Notes: generated from the sequence alone by a model not told the origin. Positions 16,437 through 25,154 are shown, counted from the stretch's first letter. The stretch: 64,000 bases of DNA from CAWBAT01 sp046331665 (GCA_046331665.1 JAXLQK010000012.1:62001-126000); one strand, 5' to 3'. Numbers and translations: made by a program.

Positions 16437-18077
16437 ATGTCCCTACCCGACTTTGACACGCAATTGAACCTGTTTGGGCTGGCCGCGCAAAGCGAGCGGC
16501 TTTTTAAGGCGGAGGATCCCTACCGGCTGTTTTGGGAAAGAGTCTTTCCATTGTTGGCGAATAGCCGGGAGAAACTGGCAGCCTGTTATTGCGAAGACAA
16601 CGGACGGCCAGGGATTGAGCCGGTGGTGTTATTGGGGGTGAGTATTCTGCAGTTCATGGAGCGGGTGCCGGACCGGGAAGCGATCCAACGGCTGCGCTAT
16701 CACTTAGGTTGGAAGCTGGCGTTGGGACAAGAGCTGGCCGGAGAGGAGTTTCACCCGACGGTCCTGGTGCGGTTTCGTCGACGGTTGATCGAGCAGGAAC
16801 AAGGGCGGCTGGCTTTTGATCTGGTGCTGGACGGATTGAAGCAAGCCGGGTTACTGAAAGAGGGACGACGACAGCGGCTGGACTCGACGCATGTGTTGGG
16901 ACTGGTAGCGTGGATGAGCGAGTTGGAGTGTATTCGGGAGACGCTGCGGTTGGCGCTGGAGGAGATTGAAGGGGGGAGCGAAGCGCGACCTGGGTTTTGG
17001 GAGGAGCTGGTGGAACGGTATCTGGAGAGCCAGCCGGAGTACCGGTTGTCGGGAGAGGTGATCCAGCAGAAGGTTCAACAAATGGGCATGGACATGCTGC
17101 GGCTGTTGGAGTGGGTGGAGAGCCAGCAAGCCGTGATCAGAGAAGGGCAGCGGGTGGGGATGCTGAGGAGGGTTTTGGAAGAATACTTTGAGGTGGAAGA
17201 GAATGGTATTCCCCGGAAGCGAACGGGGAAGGAGCGGGTGGTGAGCTGCCTGCGGAATCCTCACGAGCCGGAAGCGGAATGGAGTGCCAAAGGGTTGGGG
17301 GAGCAGAAGAAGGAGTGGGTGGGGTATAAGGTGCAGGTGGCCGAGACGGTGGAGGAGGCTCCGGTTGAATCGGGGGAACCGACGAAGAATTACCTTACGG
17401 CGGTGGAGACCGAGCGAGCGACGGAAAGTGATGAAGCCGGGTTTGAACAAGTCAAAAAGGTGCAAGCGGCCAGCGGTCTGGCAGTTCCTCAAGAATGGTA
17501 TGTGGATACAGCCTATGTGTCTGGGCAAGTCTTAAGGGAAGCGGAGTTGTCGGGGCAACAGATCTGGGGACCGGCCCAACCAGCACCCTGCCGTGGAGAC
17601 CGAGGTTTTAAGTCAGACCAGTTTTGGGTGGAGGTGGAGGAGCGGCGAGCCATTTGTCCGGCCGGGAAACAGAGCACCCAGTGCAGCCAGTTGCAGGTGG
17701 GCCAGAGCGGAGCGGTGAATTACCGGTTTGAATGGAGCTGGCAGTGTCGCGACTGTGAATGGACAGAAGGCTGTGTTGGCCGTGGACAAAAGCACCGGAC
17801 CCTGGTGGTCGGTCAATATCACACGGCATTGCAACAACGCCGGCAGGAGATGAAGACCGAGGCCTTTCGACATCGCATGCAACGGCGCCACGGGATTGAA
17901 GGAACCCTCAGCGAGTTGATCCGGGCGCATGGGCTCAGACGCGCCCGCTACCGGGGCTATCGCAAGGTGGCGCTGCAGAATTATCTGATTGGAGCTGCCT
18001 CAAACATCAAACGCTGGCTACGGCGCCTGGCTTGGCAGATGCAGCAAACCAAACGACTCGCTCTCAATACAGGCTAG
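16437..18077 (+). CDS. IS1182-family transposase
   Basis: 546 residues, full length for the family. The N-terminal domain (LPDFDTQLNLFGLAAQSERL, then VVLLGVSILQFMERVPDREA) is the DUF772-type region of IS1182/IS5-like transposases. DDE-type catalytic segments are recognisable around RLDSTHVLG (first Asp, about residue 144), WYVDTAYVSG (second Asp, about 354) and the C-terminal block HGIEGTLSELIRAHGLRRARYRG with its conserved Glu. No frameshift or internal stop, so the element may be active. GC content and a Gln/Glu/Arg-rich composition differ from the flanking genes, as expected for a mobile gene. Confidence 0.93.
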   Translation: MSLPDFDTQLNLFGLAAQSERLFKAEDPYRLFWERVFPLLANSREKLAACYCEDNGRPGIEPVVLLGVSILQFMERVPDREAIQRLRYHLGWKLALGQELAGEEFHPTVLVRFRRRLIEQEQGRLAFDLVLDGLKQAGLLKEGRRQRLDSTHVLGLVAWMSELECIRETLRLALEEIEGGSEARPGFWEELVERYLESQPEYRLSGEVIQQKVQQMGMDMLRLLEWVESQQAVIREGQRVGMLRRVLEEYFEVEENGIPRKRTGKERVVSCLRNPHEPEAEWSAKGLGEQKKEWVGYKVQVAETVEEAPVESGEPTKNYLTAVETERATESDEAGFEQVKKVQAASGLAVPQEWYVDTAYVSGQVLREAELSGQQIWGPAQPAPCRGDRGFKSDQFWVEVEERRAICPAGKQSTQCSQLQVGQSGAVNYRFEWSWQCRDCEWTEGCVGRGQKHRTLVVGQYHTALQQRRQEMKTEAFRHRMQRRHGIEGTLSELIRAHGLRRARYRGYRKVALQNYLIGAASNIKRWLRRLAWQMQQTKRLALNTG

Positions 18078-18207
18078 AACAGACAGGTGGAAGCTCACTG
18101 AGCGAGGCAAATAGAAAGAAGTGATACCAAAGTAAACCTCTCAGGAGTCTTAAACCACTATCTCAGGGAACTGATCCTTCAGACCCTGCAAATGCCGCGT
18201 AAAATCA

Positions 18208-18250
18208 GGGGTTTTGCAGCAGAATCGTGAATTGTGACGTGACCCCCCTT
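18208..18250 (-). repeat. Right terminal inverted repeat of the IS1182-type element
   Basis: It is the reverse complement partner of 16281-16323. It lies 130 bases after the transposase stop. Confidence 0.8.
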
Positions 18251-18271
18251 CAGAGACCCGTTTTTACCTAG

Positions 18272-18305
18272 TGGGAAATTAGGGGTCATGGGAAATTAGG
18301 GGTCA
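18272..18305 (+). repeat. Two tandem copies of a 17-base unit
   Basis: The unit TGGGAAATTAGGGGTCA occurs at 18272-18288 and again directly at 18289-18305. The second copy runs into the end of the adjacent transposase remnant, so it may be a by-product of that insertion. Confidence 0.75.
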
Positions 18306-18661
18306 GGTCTCAACATTAGATTTAACTTCACGCGATGCGTGTTGTGAGATAGCGTAAAGGCCATGGCAAGACCGTTGCGAATGAGCCGACCACGGATATG
18401 ATATCACGTCACCATACGAGGCAATGCGTTGGGAGCGGTTCCGGGGTCGGCGGGGGCATAGGGACGGGATCTGGTGCTGTATCTGCGGCGGCGTCAGAGG
18501 GGAATGGAACTGAAACAGTTGGGATCGTCTGTGGAGATAGACCACGGGGTGATGAGCGCGAAACTGCGACAGTTCGAGTGACGGTGGCACCACGCCAATG
18601 CTTTGGCCCGAAGGCTTCGACAAGCTGAATGGCTTTTATCTAATGTTGAGATCTGACCCCT
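18298..18661 (+). mobile_element. Internally deleted remnant of a REP-associated (IS200-like) transposase element
   Basis: A 364-base unit is bounded by 24-base inverted repeats: AGGGGTCAGGTCTCAACATT at 18298 on and its complement, with one difference, at 18638-18661. Inside, from 18363, the frame begins MARPLRM and after a damaged stretch continues YHVTIRGNA, which is the start of the REP-associated Y1 transposase family (MARPLRIE...YHVTSRGN). The second half reads LYLRRRQRGMELKQLGSSVE and ends with a stop, resembling the C-terminal helix-turn-helix of the same family. Catalytic His-His and Tyr segments are missing, so it cannot encode an active enzyme. It may still move in trans if a full copy exists. 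Confidence 0.65.
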
Positions 18662-18862
18662 GTTTTCTCCCTGTTTTTTCACTTTCCCAAAAAGGCAGAA
18701 CGACGCTCATAGAGCGCCGCTACAGGGAGTATTTCAGCAATCGGCTAAGGCATTCATTTGAGCCTGAGCCTCTTTGCCAGAAAACAGAAAATGGCATGAT
18801 ATTTCAAGTTGAGCCTTCATGAAGCCTGACTAACTGGAATTTTCCTGCGGCTTAAGGATGGA
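18662..18862. other. Non-coding spacer downstream of the ATP synthase operon
   Basis: Nothing convincing is encoded here on either strand. It contains a short inverted motif (GACGCTCATAGAGCGCCGC region near 18701-18722) of the kind found as dispersed debris, and no clear terminator for atpC. Confidence 0.4.
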
Positions 18863-19276
18863 CTAATGGTCGCGGGATTCTTCACCGACGCGGATTCGCG
18901 TCAATGCGCGCTGAAGGCTGGCCATGGCTCGGACAAAATCAATATCCGGATTACTGACATCAGCCAGGCGTTTTTCGGCCCGCTCCTTCGAAGCTCGCGC
19001 ACGTGCGAGGTCAATTTCATCGGCCTTCTCAGCGCTTTCTGCCAGGATTCGCACCTGATCGCGGACCACTTCGCAGAACCCGTTGACCAGGGACATGCGG
19101 TGCCGGTCTTTCCCCTGGCGATAGGAGACTTCTCCGATTTGGAGTTCGGAGATTAATGGTGCGTGTCCGGGAAGGATGCCGAGATAGCCATTTTTCCCGG
19201 GGACTTGAACGTCGTCCACGTCTTCACTGAGAACAAGTCGGGCCGGCGTGACAATTTCGAGGTGTAACTTTTCCAT
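18863..19276 (-). CDS. atpC: F1 ATP synthase epsilon subunit
   Basis: Central-stalk subunit that couples rotation and inhibits ATP hydrolysis. The 137-residue product has the N-terminal beta-sandwich (MEKLHLEIVTPARLVLSEDVDDVQ, LGILPGHAPLISEL) and a C-terminal helical hairpin (LARARASKERAEKRLAD, MASLQRALTRIRV). The start at 19276 is preferred over 19351 because MEKLHLEIVTP is the family N-terminus. It is the last gene of the operon. A 47-codon ORF fills the space between beta and this gene. Confidence 0.93.
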   Translation of the reverse strand: MEKLHLEIVTPARLVLSEDVDDVQVPGKNGYLGILPGHAPLISELQIGEVSYRQGKDRHRMSLVNGFCEVVRDQVRILAESAEKADEIDLARARASKERAEKRLADVSNPDIDFVRAMASLQRALTRIRVGEESRDH

Positions 19277-19293
19277 GACTGCTTGTGCTTTCC

Positions 19294-19437
19294 TTAGAGG
19301 TGCAATTCCCGCGGATCCTGCAACGATGACCGCGACACGCCCGATCCCCACTCAGCCACCCGGCTGGCGATCTCTTGCAGACAGTGGACGGATTGAGACA
19401 TTCCTTTATCGGCCCCACTGAAATCCCAAACGCGCAT
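19294..19437 (-). CDS. 47-residue ORF inserted between atpD and atpC
   Basis: The ATG at 19437-19435 overlaps the atpD stop codon in a TGATG junction; the frame ends in TAA at 19296-19294, 17 bases before the atpC start. The product begins MRVWDFSGADKGMSQSVHCL and ends DPRELHL, is polar with a possible amphipathic helix at residues 13-30, and has no signal or membrane segment. The stop-start overlap and the exact fit to the gap argue for a translated, coupled ORF. I recognise no family, and it could still be chance or a leader that sets atpC expression. Confidence 0.45.
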   Translation of the reverse strand: MRVWDFSGADKGMSQSVHCLQEIASRVAEWGSGVSRSSLQDPRELHL

Positions 19438-20852
19438 CAACCTTCTTTTCGCAGTTTCTCGGCGCTTTCGAGAACTTCGTCGATGCTGCCCACCATGTAA
19501 AATGCCTGCTCGGGCAGATCGTCATGGCGGCCTTCAACAATTTCCTTGAACCCCCGAATCGTGTCGGCCAGCGAAACGTACTTCCCCTCCCGCCCGGTAA
19601 AGGGAGCGGCAACGAAGAAGGGCTGTGACAGGAAGCGCTGGATCTTGCGGGCGCGGGCCACCGTCAATTTGTCGTCTTCCGACAATTCGTCGATTCCCAG
19701 GATGGCGATGATGTCCTGGAGGTCCTTGTACTTTTGCAGAATCAATTTCACCGCCCGGGCCGTGTTGTAATGGTCTTCTCCGAGGATCCGCGGATCGAGG
19801 ATGCGAGACGAGGAGGCGAGCGGGTCGACGGCCGGATAAATCCCCATTTCGGAGATGGCACGGGAAAGATTGGTGGTGGCATCCAGGTGCGCGAACGCAG
19901 TGGCCGGCGCCGGATCCGTGTAGTCATCGGCGGGCACATAAATCGCCTGCACCGAGGTAATCGATCCTTTCTTGGTGGAGGTAATTCGTTCCTGCAATTC
20001 CCCCATCTCGGTGGCGAGATTGGGTTGATATCCCACCGCCGACGGCATTCTTCCAAGCAGGGCGGAAACTTCCGAGCCGGCTTGCGTAAACCGGAAAATG
20101 TTGTCAATGAACAGCAAAACGTCCTGCCCCTGTTCGTCTCGAAAATACTCGGCCACCGTCAGTCCCGTCAATCCCACGCGAAGCCGGGCGCCGGGCGGTT
20201 CCGTCATCTGACCATAGACCAGGGCGGTCTTATTGATCACACCGGATTCCTTCATTTCCAGCCACAGGTCGTTCCCTTCGCGCGTCCGCTCTCCCACTCC
20301 GGCAAACACGGAAAAGCCTCCATGCTTGGTGGCGATATTGTTGATGAGCTCCATGATGATGACCGTCTTGCCCACCCCGGCACCGCCGAAGAGCCCGATC
20401 TTTCCGCCGCGTAAATACGGTTCGAGCAGGTCGATCACCTTGATTCCCGTCTCGAACATTTCCAGGTTCGTATTTTGCTGGGCAAAGGTGGGGGGCTCTC
20501 GATGAATGGGATAGCGCATCTCCGTGTTGACGGGCCCCAATTCGTCGACCGGCTCGCCAATCACATTGATGATTCGTCCCAATGTCTCTTTTCCAACCGG
20601 GACGGTAATGGGCCCGCCCAGGTTGATGGCTTTCATGCCTCGCACCAGACCGTCGGTGGGCTGCATGGCGACGGTGCGTACCCGCCCCTCGCCCAGGTGC
20701 TGTTGAACTTCCACAACGATATCGATGGGTGCGGGGACATCGAATCCTTCGCTGGTCAGGCGAAGCGCCGTGTAAATGGGCGGTAACTCGTTTTCATCGA
20801 AGGCCACGTCCACCGCGGGTCCGATAATTTGAATGACTTTGCCGTTATTCAT
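19437..20852 (-). CDS. atpD: F1 ATP synthase beta subunit
   Basis: Catalytic subunit of the F1 head. 471 residues, with Walker A GGAGVGKT at 156-163, the catalytic GERTREGNDLWLEM segment, Walker B-like VLLFIDNIFRFTQAG and GRMPSAVGYQPNLA. All are as in bona fide F-type beta subunits. The start MNNGKVIQIIGPAVDV is standard. It follows atpG by 24 bases and leads by TGATG into a small ORF before atpC. Confidence 0.98.
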   Translation of the reverse strand: MNNGKVIQIIGPAVDVAFDENELPPIYTALRLTSEGFDVPAPIDIVVEVQQHLGEGRVRTVAMQPTDGLVRGMKAINLGGPITVPVGKETLGRIINVIGEPVDELGPVNTEMRYPIHREPPTFAQQNTNLEMFETGIKVIDLLEPYLRGGKIGLFGGAGVGKTVIIMELINNIATKHGGFSVFAGVGERTREGNDLWLEMKESGVINKTALVYGQMTEPPGARLRVGLTGLTVAEYFRDEQGQDVLLFIDNIFRFTQAGSEVSALLGRMPSAVGYQPNLATEMGELQERITSTKKGSITSVQAIYVPADDYTDPAPATAFAHLDATTNLSRAISEMGIYPAVDPLASSSRILDPRILGEDHYNTARAVKLILQKYKDLQDIIAILGIDELSEDDKLTVARARKIQRFLSQPFFVAAPFTGREGKYVSLADTIRGFKEIVEGRHDDLPEQAFYMVGSIDEVLESAEKLRKEG

Positions 20853-20876
20853 TCCTTGCTCCTCGTCAAACCTCGA

Positions 20877-21731
20877 TTATTCCAGTGCGGCGGCGCCGCT
20901 CACAATTTCAATAATTTCCTTCGTAATTCCCGCCTGTCGAGCCCGGTTCATGGTTAAGGTCAAAGAATCGATCAGATCCGTCGCATTATTGGTGGCCGCG
21001 TCCATGGCGGTCATGCGGGCCCCATGCTCTGCCGCCGAGGACTCGAGAAGTGCCCGCAGGACCTGAACTTCCACGTAGCGGGGAATCAGACTGTTGATGA
21101 TTTCGACTGCCGGCTGCTCGTAAATATAGTCTACAGCGTGGGACTCATGCTTCGTATGTAATTGCGGGATTGGCAGCAGCCGCTCTACCACAATGCGCTG
21201 CTGGATGACGGACTTGAATTCGTTATAAACCAGGTACACCGTGTCAATCGTACGATCCAGATAAGCTTCCATCAATCTCCCCGCAATCTGTTTCGCCAAA
21301 TCGTAATTCAACTCTGTGAGATTGACTCGCTCCGCCACGATGGGAGCACCCTGGCGCCGGAAGAAATCCCGTCCTTTGCGGCCGACACAAGCCAATTTGA
21401 TATCTTTCCCGCGATGCTCGGTCATAAACGCCTGGACTGCCTTGATCACATTGGCATTGAACGCGCCGCACAGTCCTTTATCCGCCGTGAACACCCCCAC
21501 CAGCACCTTATGTTCGCTGCGTTCTTCCAGGAAGGGATGGGTCCCCTTTTCGGTCCGCATGACCAGGCTGTTCAGCACCGCCATAATTTCGTTGGCATAG
21601 GGGCGGGCATTGAGCACCCGCTCCTTGGCCCGGCGCAATTTGGCGGTCGACACCATTTTCATGGCCTTGGTAATCTGCTGGGTATTTTTTACCGAGCGAA
21701 TGCGACGGCGGATATCTAGTAAGTTGGCCAT
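20877..21731 (-). CDS. atpG: F1 ATP synthase gamma subunit
   Basis: Rotor shaft subunit. 284 residues, beginning with the conserved MANLLDIRRRIRSVKNTQQITKAMKMVS and ending with the C-terminal coiled coil containing the family signature (LLESSAAEHGARMTAMDAATNNA, LTMNRARQAGITKEIIEIVSGA). The central Rossmann-like domain contains VGVFTADKGLCGAFNANV. It lies between atpA and atpD in the usual order, 90 bases after atpA. Confidence 0.97.
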   Translation of the reverse strand: MANLLDIRRRIRSVKNTQQITKAMKMVSTAKLRRAKERVLNARPYANEIMAVLNSLVMRTEKGTHPFLEERSEHKVLVGVFTADKGLCGAFNANVIKAVQAFMTEHRGKDIKLACVGRKGRDFFRRQGAPIVAERVNLTELNYDLAKQIAGRLMEAYLDRTIDTVYLVYNEFKSVIQQRIVVERLLPIPQLHTKHESHAVDYIYEQPAVEIINSLIPRYVEVQVLRALLESSAAEHGARMTAMDAATNNATDLIDSLTLTMNRARQAGITKEIIEIVSGAAALE

Positions 21732-21821
21732 ACCTTAGTTTCCAAAAACTCCAAAAATCCCTTCCCGAGGAATCATGCAGTTCGCCGCTGTTTCGGGACG
21801 TGCACTCAACCCTGGCGAGAC

Positions 21822-23342
21822 CTAGCTTGCCCGCGCAGCCACAAACTTCTCTTTGAACTCTTCAAGCACTTGTTTCAACTCGGCCTTGAGCGCGTCGTCA
21901 ATCTGCTTCTTGTCGGCAATCTTTTTGGCCAGCGACGGATGCGAATTGTCCAGGAACCGGAACAACTCTTCCTGAAACGGCAGACAATCGGACACGTCCA
22001 ATGAATCCAGAAACCCGTTGGTGGCGGCAAAGATAATGATCACTTGCTTTTCCACCGGCAAAGGCGAGTACTGCCCTTGCTTCAAAATTTCCGTCATCCG
22101 TTGACCGCGCGAAAGCTGGAACTGAGATGCTTTATCGAGATCGCTCCCGAATTGGGCGAAGGCGGCCAGCGAGCGATATTGCGCCAGGTCCAGACGCAGC
22201 ATGCCTGCCACCTGCCGCATCGCCTTCACCTGGGCATTGCCTCCCACTCGTGACACCGAAATTCCGACGTTGATGGCCGGCCGGATTCCGGAGTTGAATA
22301 AATCCGCTTCCAGATAAATTTGCCCGTCCGTAATGGAGATGACGTTGGTAGGAATATATGCCGAAACGTCTCCGGCTTGAGTTTCGATGATGGGCAGCGC
22401 TGTCAGCGAGCCGGCCCCGCGGCTCTCACTGAGCTTTGCCGCCCGCTCCAGGAGTCGCGAGTGGAGATAGAACACATCTCCCGGGTAGGCTTCGCGGCCT
22501 GGAGGCCGGCGCAGCAGCAGGGAGATTTCACGATACGAAGCGGCGTGCTTGGACAAGTCATCATAAATACACAACACGTGTTTCCCGCGATCCCGGAAAT
22601 ACTCACCCATGGCACATCCGGAATAGGGGGCGATATATTGCATCGGGGCCGGGTCAGAAGCCGAGGCCGACACGACAATGGAGTACGACATCGCATCATG
22701 GTCCGCCAGCGTCTTCACAACCTGGGCGATGGTCGATTGTTTCTGGCCGATCGCCACATAAATGCAAATGACATCCCCGCCCTTCTGGTTAATGATCGTA
22801 TCGAGCGCCACGGCCGTCTTTCCCGTCTGGCGATCCCCAATGATGAGCTCGCGCTGGCCGCGGCCGATGGGAATCATCGAGTCAATGGCCTTGAGTCCCG
22901 TCTGCAAAGGTTGTTTGACCGGTTCGCGATCCACGATGCCGGGTGCGATGCGCTCGATGGGGTTGAATTCCTCGGTAGCGATCGCCCCTTTTCCATCGAG
23001 GGGTTGGCCAAGAGCATTGACCACGCGCCCGATCAGGGCTTCCCCGACCGGAGCGGCGATGATCCGCTTCGTTCGCTTGACGAGATCGCCTTCTTTGATT
23101 TCCTTGGTTTCGCCCAGCAACACCGAGCCGACCTGGTCTTCTTCCAAATTCAGCGCCATGCCGGAAATTCCATGAGGGAATTCAAGCAGCTCACCCGCCA
23201 TGGCATTGGCCAGTCCATGGATGCGGGCAATCCCGTCGCCCACAGAGATGACGGTGCCAACCTCACTGACCTCCACACTCGTGCCGTAATCTTCAATTTG
23301 GGCCCGAATGATCTTGCTGATTTCCTCTGCTCTGATCTCCAT
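21822..23342 (-). CDS. atpA: F1 ATP synthase alpha subunit
   Basis: Non-catalytic nucleotide-binding subunit of F1. 506 residues; starts MEIRAEEISKIIRAQIEDY. Walker A GDRQTGKT is at 169-176, followed by ICIYVAIGQKQSTIAQV and the alpha/beta signature PAINVGISVSRVGG. Full length with no anomaly. The large gap to atpH (about 100 bases) is the widest in the operon, but no promoter or terminator stands out there. Confidence 0.98.
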   Translation of the reverse strand: MEIRAEEISKIIRAQIEDYGTSVEVSEVGTVISVGDGIARIHGLANAMAGELLEFPHGISGMALNLEEDQVGSVLLGETKEIKEGDLVKRTKRIIAAPVGEALIGRVVNALGQPLDGKGAIATEEFNPIERIAPGIVDREPVKQPLQTGLKAIDSMIPIGRGQRELIIGDRQTGKTAVALDTIINQKGGDVICIYVAIGQKQSTIAQVVKTLADHDAMSYSIVVSASASDPAPMQYIAPYSGCAMGEYFRDRGKHVLCIYDDLSKHAASYREISLLLRRPPGREAYPGDVFYLHSRLLERAAKLSESRGAGSLTALPIIETQAGDVSAYIPTNVISITDGQIYLEADLFNSGIRPAINVGISVSRVGGNAQVKAMRQVAGMLRLDLAQYRSLAAFAQFGSDLDKASQFQLSRGQRMTEILKQGQYSPLPVEKQVIIIFAATNGFLDSLDVSDCLPFQEELFRFLDNSHPSLAKKIADKKQIDDALKAELKQVLEEFKEKFVAARAS

Positions 23343-23443
23343 ATCCTTGACTCCTCAGTCGCCCAACACCTGCCTGGATTTGATATTGTCCTTCAGGGAG
23401 CGGCATCAAGCGGCGCACCCGTGTGCGGCCATCTATCCGGCGC

Positions 23444-23980
23444 CTAGTCAGAACTTAGTTGCGCCTTCAACGTATTGAGGCGCTGGCGGATGGACCCATC
23501 ATAAATCGTATCGCCGATGCGGGTGACCAACCCGCCAATAATCCCGGGGTCCTTGGTAAATTTCAAAACGACGTTTTTGCCCGTGAGCGCCTTGAGTTTC
23601 GTCAACAAGCGTTCCTGGGTGGCGGCGTCCAAATCGGTGGCCGTGGTCACTTCGGCTTGGACAACGCCCAATTGCTCATTGAGCAACTGGTGAAAGGCCC
23701 GTCGGATCGCTGCCATGTAACCAATCCGATGGTGGTCAACCATAATCTGGATAAAATTGCTGGTGGCTTGGGCAAAGCTGAAATGCTGTAGAACCTGGGT
23801 GGTTATTGCTTTCTTCTTGGGGACCGGGATGGCGGGATTCAGATACATCGCCCGTAATTCCGCGTGCGCATTCAATAATTCCTCGAACGCCTGCAAATCG
23901 GCGGCGACGTGGTCCTGCACTTTTTGTTTCAGGCAGACATCGACCAGCGCTTTGGCATATCGATTGGCTACAGCAGACAA
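23444..23980 (-). CDS. atpH: F1 ATP synthase delta subunit
   Basis: Peripheral-stalk subunit that joins the b dimer to the top of F1. 178 residues starting MSAVANRYAKALVDVCLKQK, the N-terminal six-helix bundle, and ending with the conserved KFTKDPGIIGGLVTRIGDTIYDGSIRQRLNTLKAQL. It lies 34 bases after atpF. Confidence 0.94.
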   Translation of the reverse strand: MSAVANRYAKALVDVCLKQKVQDHVAADLQAFEELLNAHAELRAMYLNPAIPVPKKKAITTQVLQHFSFAQATSNFIQIMVDHHRIGYMAAIRRAFHQLLNEQLGVVQAEVTTATDLDAATQERLLTKLKALTGKNVVLKFTKDPGIIGGLVTRIGDTIYDGSIRQRLNTLKAQLSSD

Positions 23981-24014
23981 GTGACGACCTCAACAATTCT
24001 TGGAGATTCCGGAC

Positions 24015-24668
24015 CTAGTTCTTGGTGGGTTGGAGGTTCTCGATGAACTCATTAACGATTTTCTTATTCTCTTCGGCTCCCACCGTCTTTTTCAAACGTT
24101 CCTCAGCCAGCGCCACAGCCAGTTCTGCAACGTGCCCTTTGAGCTCCTGGTGCGCCAGCTTCTTGAGCCCCTCGATTTCGCGCTTGGCCATTTCCAGGAT
24201 CTTGGCAGCCTCAAGCTTGGCGCCCTCGACGATCCGCGCCTTTTCTTCATCAGCCTCACGCAGCGCTTGCTCTTTCAAGGCTTGAATTTCCTGGTCCAAC
24301 TGGGCCATGCGGGATTCGATTTCGCGAATTTTCCGTAAGGCCTCATCTTTGGCGTGTCGCGCGTTTTTCAGTCCTTCTTCGATCGAGCGGGATCTCGATT
24401 CAAAGAACTCGCGCATTGGTTTCCGCAGGTAATAGCCCAGCCCCCCAAACAAGATCAAAAAGTTGGCCCAACGAAACACAGAGGCCCAGGGACTCTCCTC
24501 GTGAGATTTCTCGTGTCCCCCGGCCGAACTGCCTTGGTGGGTTTCTTCAGCCCTGGTGACCGTGGGAGTCAAAAGCAAACAGAAGAATGCCGCGCTTACC
24601 AGAAGGATGCGGAGGGTTTTCAAATATTTATTGCAAGACACTTTTGGCAATCCTATCAGCGATTTCAT
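24015..24668 (-). CDS. atpF: Fo ATP synthase b subunit, with signal-peptide-like N-terminus
   Basis: Peripheral-stalk subunit. The body has a membrane helix (WASVFRWANFLILFGGLGYYL) and a long charged coiled coil (RSRSIEEGLKNARHAKDEAL on to KIVNEFIENLQ). Upstream of it sits a second hydrophobic stretch, TLRILLVSAAFFCLLLTPTV, ending TRAEE, which looks like a cleavable signal sequence. The start is uncertain. ATG at 24668 has GGAAG upstream and overlaps the b' gene by 41 bases. A TTG at 24623, just after the b' stop, would give a neat signal peptide but lacks a ribosome-binding site. Confidence 0.85.
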   Translation of the reverse strand: MKSLIGLPKVSCNKYLKTLRILLVSAAFFCLLLTPTVTRAEETHQGSSAGGHEKSHEESPWASVFRWANFLILFGGLGYYLRKPMREFFESRSRSIEEGLKNARHAKDEALRKIREIESRMAQLDQEIQALKEQALREADEEKARIVEGAKLEAAKILEMAKREIEGLKKLAHQELKGHVAELAVALAEERLKKTVGAEENKKIVNEFIENLQPTKN

Positions 24669-25050
24669 TGACTTCCGATTCAAGCGATTTTTTGGCGGTC
24701 TCCACTTGAACCTGAATATCCTTTCGAGCTTCCCCAACCAGGTGATCTGCATTTTCCCGACCCGAGACAATGACCTGAGCACGAATGTTCATCGCTTCCG
24801 CGCGCAGAGCTTCCTGCTTCCGGTAATTCTCAGAGCGCGCATCCCTCAAGGCATGGGCATAAATTTTGGATTGTTTGTCGACCTCGGCCAACTGCTCCCG
24901 GGCCTTCTGCTCCGTACCCTCGATGGCCGCATGGCGCTCCGCAAGAATATGCTGAATCGGATCGAAAAAAGACTTCTTGAGAATAAAGTAGAGCCCCCAC
25001 ACCAGGACCACAATCAAAATCACGGACAGATCTAACGACATTGTGCTCAT
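24628..25050 (-). CDS. atpF: Fo ATP synthase b' subunit
   Basis: First gene of the operon. A single N-terminal membrane helix (LSVILIVVLVWGLYFILKKSFF) is followed by a coiled coil (HILAERHAAIEGTEQKAREQL to NEIADRIAKSVLQ), the layout of b/b' stalk subunits. Having both b and b' genes adjacent means a heterodimeric stalk is likely. Starts at 25050 (MSTMSLDLS), 25041 and a TTG at 25089 are possible. The last 41 bases may overlap the b gene. The a and c subunit genes that usually precede it are not present upstream. Confidence 0.88.
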   Translation of the reverse strand: MSTMSLDLSVILIVVLVWGLYFILKKSFFDPIQHILAERHAAIEGTEQKAREQLAEVDKQSKIYAHALRDARSENYRKQEALRAEAMNIRAQVIVSGRENADHLVGEARKDIQVQVETAKKSLESEVNEIADRIAKSVLQ

Positions 25051-25124
25051 GGATGAGAGGGTTTCCAGTTCCGAGGGGTAATGGGTCAACTAGGCAGAAG
25101 TGTCCCTGCTCTTAGAGAATGCGT

Positions 25125-25154
25125 AAAGTAGCATAACAAATTTAGGAGGGTCAA
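25125..25154 (-). promoter_or_regulatory. Weak candidate promoter for the ATP synthase operon
   Basis: On the minus strand TTGACC (25154-25149) is followed 18 bases later by TACTTT (25130-25125), about 75 bases before the b' start. The -35 is good but the -10 is poor, so the call is tentative. Confidence 0.3.

Larger units (their letters stand above)
16281..18250 (+). mobile_element. IS1182-family insertion sequence, about 1.97 kb
   Basis: One intact transposase gene is bracketed by imperfect terminal inverted repeats of about 42 bases. The left end (16281-16323) starts AAGGGGTCAC and contains CGATTCTGCTGCAAAACCCC; the right end (18208-18250), read in reverse complement, starts AAGGGGGGTCAC and contains the same 20-base inner block. 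I could not identify a convincing target-site duplication. The element lies between a cysteine-rich protein gene and the ATP synthase operon and interrupts no recognisable gene. Confidence 0.85.

Noticed and set aside
22320..23447. Long open frame of 375 codons antisense to atpA
   Set aside because: It mirrors the codon pattern of atpA on the other strand and has no family resemblance or ribosome-binding site; atpA is certain.
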